DNA from: an uncultured Clostridia bacterium
GTDB taxonomy: Bacteria > Bacillota > Clostridia > Christensenellales > UBA1242
DNA: 36,182 bases
Direction of reading: 5' to 3'
Assembly (NCBI GenBank): GCA_944381175.1
Contig: CALWKD010000002.1
Coordinates: 1-36,182, forward strand
The notes under the pieces were generated by a model, which worked only from the letters and a program-made list of their open reading frames with translations, did no database searches and was not told the origin of the DNA. Position numbers and translations under genes: made by a program. Shown here piece by piece: positions 33,301-36,182 of this stretch. The first letter of the stretch is position 1. Every line of letters starts with the position of its first letter.

Positions 33301-36182
33301 GTATCCCTTGTTTGCATAGAAGATGATGTCATAAGTGTTGTTGTCTGCCGTGGCAACAATGTCAAAGTCTTGTGTGCCTGCAGTAATGTAATATTGTGAG
33401 TTTTCATCTTGAAGCACGCCACCTGTGAAGCCTGTCAATGTGTATCCGTCATTGTCTTTCTCAGCGACGAGAATTGCGGTTGCGCCATACTTGAGCGTAA
33501 ACTCACCTCTCTGTTCAAACTCTTCTGTGAAAGCATATCCGTCTTCATTGACAGTGACTGTGACTTTTGAAACACCTTCTTCAAGGTCAATCTTCACATT
33601 GACTGAGTTACGCTTGTAATAAACGTTCAGCCTTGTGTTTCCGTCACCTTGAATAACCACGCCAGTTTCAAATGTCGAGTATGTGAAGCCCTCAATCTCT
33701 TTAAGATTCAAGTCATCCACCGTCTCAATCTCACTGTTTGTGTATCCGCGTCTTGTGTCGGTCGAATGTTCGGTGTAGCCGTCGCCAGCCATATTCTCAA
33801 CATTGTAAACAACCGTAAAGTTGACTTCCAAAGTGGTCAAAACTGGGAAGATTGTGGTGTCTTCTGCTGGCATATTTGAGATGACAAATCCGTCAGTCTC
33901 ATCTCCGCTCACAATCTCGCTTGACCAACTTCCAAACGCATATCCATCGGCGATGTCCAAGTTGATTTCCACTGGTGCTTCATATCTTACGATATATCTT
34001 GTTGTGCCCTCAGTTGCGTTTGTGTTGTCGTCCACAACATAGTATTCGTCTGCGGTTGCTGTCAAACTCTGAACGCCCGTCACTTCTTGAAGTGTCAAGA
34101 CGAAGGAGTCTCTTGAGTATCTGACAACCACCACTTGAGGCTCGTCACCCTCTTCAACAACAGGCAAAACAAGTTTCCCTTCTTCAAAGTCTTTGTAAGT
34201 GAACCCAACAATTTCCGCTTCTGCAGTCTCAATCGCCTCAGCAATCATATCATAGGTGATTTCTGTGTCAACTGGTGCTGTGAGAGAAATATCTTCGATG
34301 TCTCTTGTCACATAATCTGCTCCGTCCAAAGTCTCAAACTCAAAGCGAACAAGATACTCATAAGTCATCGCTTCCACATCAACAACAAAGTTCATATTGT
34401 CTTCGATGTTGAATGAGTAAGAGGTGGAGTCAATTTCATGTTCACCGCAAGTGATGTTGTTGAATTGATATCCCTTAGACACAACAACATTTATTGTGAC
34501 ATTTGCGTTAAATTTAAACTGATTTGTCGTGTCTGGAACAAGTCCGTCTGGTGTGTCTGTCGAAGCACTTGTGCTTGCCACGCCCTTTTCTGGAGTCGTG
34601 AAATCAACAGTGTATGTGTTTCTTGAATAATACAATCTCAAAACAAGTGAACTATCTTCCAAAACTGTGCCAGATGTCAAAGTTCCTGGAGCGGACAAGT
34701 CAAGAGTGAAGCCGTCGAATGTCACGCTTGTGTCAATCTCAACCTCTTCGTTTGTCATACTTTCAATAACATCAGAGTGCTCACCGTCCAAGGTGTATGT
34801 GCCGTCAGCAAAATTCTCAAGATAATACTCAACTTTGTATGACGCAGCACCCTCGGTCCAAACTGCATACAATGTGATTTCGTCATCTGATTCTGTCCTC
34901 AAATTGAAGACATAGAACGCATCTTCGTAAAGATATACACCAGCACCCATTCCCTCTGCGATTAAGTAATCGGTAAGTGTTGTATATCCTGTTATATCCT
35001 CGATTTCGGTCACATCATCAATTGTCTGACCGTTGACTGTCGACCAACCAACAAAGTCCCAACCAGTCCTATTTGTCGTCTGAGTAATCTCGGTTGCCTC
35101 GTCGTAGGTCACAGTCATATTATTCATATCACTTCCGCCGTTTGTGTCGAATGTGACAACATATTTATTTGCTTCCCAAACAGCATAAAGTGTCACAGTT
35201 CCGCCGTCAACCGAAGTGAAGTTTGGCGACTCAAGCACTTCACTCAAATCATAGGTTGTGCTTGTATCTCTGAACAACCAGCCAACAAGTGTGTAACCTG
35301 TCTTTTCAAAGCCAGCCCCGTCTGAGAGCGTGACATCCTCATCAAATGTCGCCTCAGTGTTTGGAGTTGCACCCTCACCAGTTGTTGGGTCATAAGCGAT
35401 TGAGTAAGTGTTTGCTTCGACTGTGACAACAATTTGAATGTCATCAGCAGTGCGGTAAGCATATTCCAAAGAATCTGTTTCTGACAGAACATCCTCTCCA
35501 ATCGCATAAGATACAAAGTGATATCCTGTGTCAACATCAGCAAGCAAAGTTATGGTCTCGTCGAAGAGAACTGTGTAAGTGTTTTCTCCGCTTAAAGTTG
35601 CATTTTGAACTTCCACTGAAACCTTGTCAAGAGGAATTTCCAAAGTAAGAGTGAATGATTTTTGTGTCCAAGTTGCGAAAATCTCAACTGGATAAACTGA
35701 ATCGCAAACATCTGTTGCAGACACAACTTCTCCGCCATCGAGAGATGTCACAAAGTTTACAAAATCATAACCAGTTCTTGTGACATTTGCACTGTTGAAC
35801 TCTGCAAGTGAGATATAATCAGTCCCAGTCGCACTTGTGTAAAGCATTGTGTAATCTTCACCGAATGTTGTGTAAAGTGTCAACCTTCCATTTGTTATTG
35901 AAAGAGTGTTGTCCTCGTGTGTCCTTATCGCATCGATATTTGCATAAGTCGAACCATTTACAAAGGTCGCATCATTGAAGTTGAGCACCAATTCATACCT
36001 ATTTGCTGCCCAAACAGCTGTTGCGGTGTCGTTTGTGTAGCCAAAGGTGTAGGTAAATCCTTCCTTAACACTGCCAGAGATTGAACCTGTTGCACCTTCG
36101 TTTAGCGTCCAGCCCGCAAATTCGTATCCCTCTCTTGTTGGAGTGTCGAAGGTGTAGGTGCTTTGGTAGTTCTGTCTTACCG
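24361..36182 (-). CDS. Giant membrane-anchored InlB/MucBP-type repeat adhesin (N-terminus outside window)
   Basis: At least 3939 residues in one open frame that runs off the right edge; the codons at the edge (VRQNYQSTYTF) are still inside a repeat. It consists of about 43 repeats of 75-110 residues and a C-terminal anchor. Three classes can be told apart: InlB B-repeats (Flg_new), for example VTFDTNGG...GWDFVGWS...ITLYAVW; MucBP-like units such as YKVEYYLENFADGTYTL...LRLYYSRN; and divergent units with K/D-GY-x-F and no final A-V-W. Only about three Cys occur. The end is R-E-K-E-P-S-R-W-W-I-W, a 25-residue hydrophobic helix and a basic tail RRKKNKNRIMAKQ, with no LPXTG motif. Known relatives mediate surface contact and adhesion. 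A signal peptide is expected upstream. Confidence 0.93.
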   Translation of the reverse strand, partial: VRQNYQSTYTFDTPTREGYEFAGWTLNEGATGSISGSVKEGFTYTFGYTNDTATAVWAANRYELVLNFNDATFVNGSTYANIDAIRTHEDNTLSITNGRLTLYTTFGEDYTMLYTSATGTDYISLAEFNSANVTRTGYDFVNFVTSLDGGEVVSATDVCDSVYPVEIFATWTQKSFTLTLEIPLDKVSVEVQNATLSGENTYTVLFDETITLLADVDTGYHFVSYAIGEDVLSETDSLEYAYRTADDIQIVVTVEANTYSIAYDPTTGEGATPNTEATFDEDVTLSDGAGFEKTGYTLVGWLFRDTSTTYDLSEVLESPNFTSVDGGTVTLYAVWEANKYVVTFDTNGGSDMNNMTVTYDEATEITQTTNRTGWDFVGWSTVNGQTIDDVTEIEDITGYTTLTDYLIAEGMGAGVYLYEDAFYVFNLRTESDDEITLYAVWTEGAASYKVEYYLENFADGTYTLDGEHSDVIESMTNEEVEIDTSVTFDGFTLDLSAPGTLTSGTVLEDSSLVLRLYYSRNTYTVDFTTPEKGVASTSASTDTPDGLVPDTTNQFKFNANVTINVVVSKGYQFNNITCGEHEIDSTSYSFNIEDNMNFVVDVEAMTYEYLVRFEFETLDGADYVTRDIEDISLTAPVDTEITYDMIAEAIETAEAEIVGFTYKDFEEGKLVLPVVEEGDEPQVVVVRYSRDSFVLTLQEVTGVQSLTATADEYYVVDDNTNATEGTTRYIVRYEAPVEINLDIADGYAFGSWSSEIVSGDETDGFVISNMPAEDTTIFPVLTTLEVNFTVVYNVENMAGDGYTEHSTDTRRGYTNSEIETVDDLNLKEIEGFTYSTFETGVVIQGDGNTRLNVYYKRNSVNVKIDLEEGVSKVTVTVNEDGYAFTEEFEQRGEFTLKYGATAILVAEKDNDGYTLTGFTGGVLQDENSQYYITAGTQDFDIVATADNNTYDIIFYANKGYLPDSEEVSYRQEDVIYNRPVALAEHRFERIGYVFDSWNTSADGLGTRYEDLQLFTFEFTEDLELYAIWTPITYNIVYSPNGGTGNMEGHAGVEYDKDVTLRENTFTKAGFTFAGWSYEDDEGETINVPLGTATIKNLTAQAGKTVTLNAVWDENDYDVVYNSNYSSVSSLEDVASDPENHLYSETFELKNSTDEGIGFALTGYTFVGWTRDKDGQTNILPAGTELSALATGEEGDDLVVFYAVWEPIHYYIAFDANLGAGEMDRMYVTYDEEVKLSKSLFTRTGYEFIGWALTSNGDVEYVDEDTVKNLANTDDAVATLFAKWEAIPYTITVDANGGTFSGLTLDGDKYVYTYTIEEDIPLITEDNLTYAGFMLLGYSFTNEEGNWADRFVGQILFDDLTSNTISAGLYGDVELKAVWSVNRYQLTIEYKYLDGEEAYETYTSLVAFGSEYEVVSPEIAGYSADRPVVTGTMVVGGVTEEVVYSPNTYKLIFDLNDSIGSSRAEIEYPSVDVVFDSTYEKATVTVDDEEVEVGLVTPTRAGYQFEGWYFDVSLETPVLESDTVKILEDTTVYAKWTADEAKYYVDFKFESLDGSTFEIDEDLQASLEGYGTSDTMVTEDMVKALTGGDYPTFDAYTFKNIELVEINANGTSRVTVTYARKYFALTITRDDGVDFVEASSENVLAEGQDEDFYIKELTADSYSIRYGATIRLEATVTNLGYSFDGYVGTGATLTQEGMVATFVAGQSDVTVTANAIENPYTITFHGNGGQTETDLETEYVQEGEGVVYFANVTLEANRFLREGYTFSGWATSQENADRKIVSYNDAEIYRMSVYAENVDLYAVWEPISYRLNLTESAGIDVTKATIVVDGEVLPYVSGMSINYDSTVRVYHTYTDVLGQVSTVVAGGYDFANFTIGEDIVEDTLEYYEFVLRGDTTIKLNATARTDTKFVVKYVMQNLADTDYTEVEQLVAEGETDRLVTYDYMLELGLIKTFEGYVYSAITNGINQDSFVIEYHNDDENYTVVEIRYIRLTYDLTLNSSIGVQNFYAEETGLGNMMEYEGVYKVLYETPLNLILNMYPGYSFDNFTVTVKMMTNSVPLTDDADSWTLTAGENGFYYGDKLILEITEEDGVYKLARMPAYAVDITTVTHANPYEIIYHRNFNSDDTQTFDEEVIYNAPYSIKNVSTIGWEKAGYEFLGWATSQENANEGIVAYTFTADEDLQFDAYTTIGDTELWAVWEAGDAPYKIEYYFENLDGTYSINDTFTKDLEGKTDSTAQYVLLEEDEVVGFEFDLDNVNNILSGRIDPEGTLVLKVYYSRVWFDLTITFDVGFESITVEAEHEISIADLNVDNRTFTLTASVKNGEVLTIVKDIKDGYTFEGYEVTPELSISSDSFTMPIDDVSIVASTEPIEYTLTFKTEEGGYVEGEIEYDSYTQKFDFLTSANLLPNKFVRDGYTFVGWRITKTDVQETYDDEEMFTYDVARDLEAFAIWEANKDTDFKINYYLQGIDGEMTLHQTITMQGVTDDPITDDMVAEGFAMLSIEHDGYEYVGMREEDPIILGDGSAVVSAEYKLNSFVSIFDLTDEETGEVSEGISRVEITYESTTGEVTEEVTNGMEADIEYSSTVKIKIELQDGYNLVEVSITGETYSNTLTEDDMELGYLTFTMPAESIDVKIEVERSQYQIKFHKNFKSDMSYTTQDVRYLDTDVQLVGNYVEVGYELLGWALSSEGEVEYEIDDVIEEYTWTEDLDLYAVWKNNTYTISFSNNGGSGEIDDVTANYDEVLQLPEADVLSRIGHTFVGWGTDPETAQVTNIEDTASITNAGIYFNTTDEQYYIFNLATGSAGDSQVTLYAIWRPITYTATFAYSETSDVTKEIGEFTYGQEYSLSAFETLGWTNQGYEFSGWYYYDDDGTRQNILCDADEMASVSNLTAQNGKDVKIYVIWGLGNSPFTIRILLETINGNYGELEGQYVDVTGNSIMTETVITSEFVYNAYLAGKPEGTIEGFEYLQSYQDSKTVNGNGTTVIYVRYARQFFNVIVNADSSISRVEIATENNSHLLDDDLTEGSTFVWSVKFGDKVTLTLTESVGYKETYLELVAEESVQGVELDGFSFYMKGTDGISDKAGDITLNALAVPRDDINYTINIYKQNVELEYEQTASATMTATGTTGAEISVDEVQRLVEENEELDFTGFQFSSVNLNDRVIKGDGTSVVSVYFSRNRYSLSAETTNAKAVEILFESGQFVFESTTQVRFRLNEGYSLDEEIGILLYDEEGEPLEYDGYQVSKSDATTGVVEYTINFTIPAQDVTIRIVPSNNTDTKYTVVYMFQTVGLGDNYERLEEYPDVTKTGETEHILTREDIGYGDLEVEGFAVDRASIDGQEVEIAGDGSTVVTIYYNRLKKEVSVTFVDKNDGYIPGSFSILVEGEPAEVLTTMVWPIAYGQTITLDFDYSEGFDFMGYQVNGKLQTVNVTGTMMTYTIGSEDDEGSDKVEIVITLEARDDIVYTLVYYVQSALPDGGYTYGDPVLTVLQRGTANDYLSPDFIKTEYVDGLPNLSGYREEDFRGVTYGYYTATMYGEPVDTESVYIAGDRSTTIRFYYALRLIPVTIDYDDSQIESVVGEGNYAFGAEVTISATPKKGYRFVSWEIIKGGDEDNKLIVTQNVYTLVIDDDIEIKLNVESDVADTTYTVRYYLETLGQEDYGEPFREEVLDGITEAEIDIQPLLINFDGYRYSYHTVNNDDNIILGDGSTVVNIYYLLEIVEFEVSFETGITSVTVQPGSSESPLELIGYDEETNVYTYRTKHTAKVSLSVTIDENGYEFSGWRRNGRLISGSSVTVNYLLDITYDTETLSATASEKQIIIIYEPNNGSTQSRPVFATFGDVVTIIDNPFSHSGRQEFLGWSTTPDGDVIYYAGDEVTIDEHFMEGTNGSSITLYAVWREKEPSRWWIWLLLALLILLIIILIVIWILSRRKKNKNRIMAKQ
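24505..36182 (-). repeat. About 43 diverged InlB/MucBP-like coding repeats
   Basis: Unit length is about 230-330 bp and copies are strongly diverged at DNA level. The classes recur in the order MucBP-like, divergent, InlB B-repeat in the C-terminal two thirds, while blocks of consecutive InlB B-repeats occur near 32.0-33.4 kb and 34.9-35.4 kb. Two InlB units share W-A-T-S-Q-E-N-A (about 29.7 kb and 30.9 kb), a sign of a more recent duplication. The count is by eye. Confidence 0.85.

Noticed and set aside
24505..36182. CRISPR-like or DNA-level tandem repeats
   Set aside because: Periodicity is at protein level only, units are 75-110 residues long and DNA copies are highly diverged.

Overview
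The window reads as part of the chromosome of an AT-rich, low-GC Gram-positive anaerobe, probably an uncultured gut Clostridia/Christensenellales-type Firmicute. The organism is an inference. It rests on strong AGGAGG-type ribosome binding sites, canonical TTGACA-17-TATAAT promoters, rubrerythrin/rubredoxin genes, a CadC/CadA pair, a SipW-type signal peptidase, a BspA-like repeat protein and a giant InlB-repeat surface protein. The standard code applies, because TGA serves as a stop and ATGA overlaps are common. No rRNA, tRNA, CRISPR array or transposase was found.

Layout. (1) 1-2741, minus strand and very AT-rich: an accessory operon with two GNAT acetyltransferases, an unknown protein, a 20-codon ORF, a nucleoside phosphorylase and a gene resembling the C-terminal half of an HD-domain protein. 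(2) 2799-3091, minus: a self-contained unit of promoter, 31-residue Cys-containing peptide and terminator. (3) 3140-7559, minus: a three-gene surface module of TasA/CalY-like small exported protein, enlarged SipW-like signal peptidase and 20-repeat DUF285/BspA protein, with one strong promoter and an intercistronic stem-loop. (4) 7859-8163: a small two-helix membrane protein. (5) 8271-10287, plus: an anaerobic oxidative-stress operon of a rubredoxin/degenerate-rubrerythrin protein followed by a ferredoxin-rubredoxin-rubrerythrin-rubredoxin fusion that keeps an internal ribosome binding site. (6) 10388-12005: a YwaF-like membrane protein and a Ser-rich membrane protein, convergent on a shared terminator. 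(7) 12103-12838: a promoter-to-terminator small RNA facing a minus-strand pair of basic proteins of mobile-element flavour, preceded by a long hairpin. (8) 12890-13890: a lipoprotein. (9) 14009-16549: a metal-efflux operon (ArsR/CadC sensor and CadA ATPase) with two matching operators. (10) 16678-19388, minus: two flavoproteins. (11) 19575-22345, plus: pyrophosphatase, an unknown protein, a PAP2 phosphatase and a DUF2188-like protein, mostly with their own promoters or terminators. (12) 22442-24268, minus: thymidylate kinase and a diaminopentanoate-dehydrogenase-like protein with a Cys/Asp-rich tail. (13) 24361-36182, minus: at least 3939 residues of a giant membrane-anchored repeat protein whose N-terminus lies beyond the window.

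Two themes recur. One is cell-surface architecture: the SipW module, the BspA-like protein, the giant adhesin, the lipoprotein and several small membrane proteins. The other is survival of oxygen and metal stress by an anaerobe. The best candidates for something undescribed are the SipW-TasA-BspA module with its enlarged peptidase, the isolated 31-residue peptide unit, the structured small RNA at about 12138-12228 with its convergent partner genes, and the higher-order module order inside the giant adhesin.
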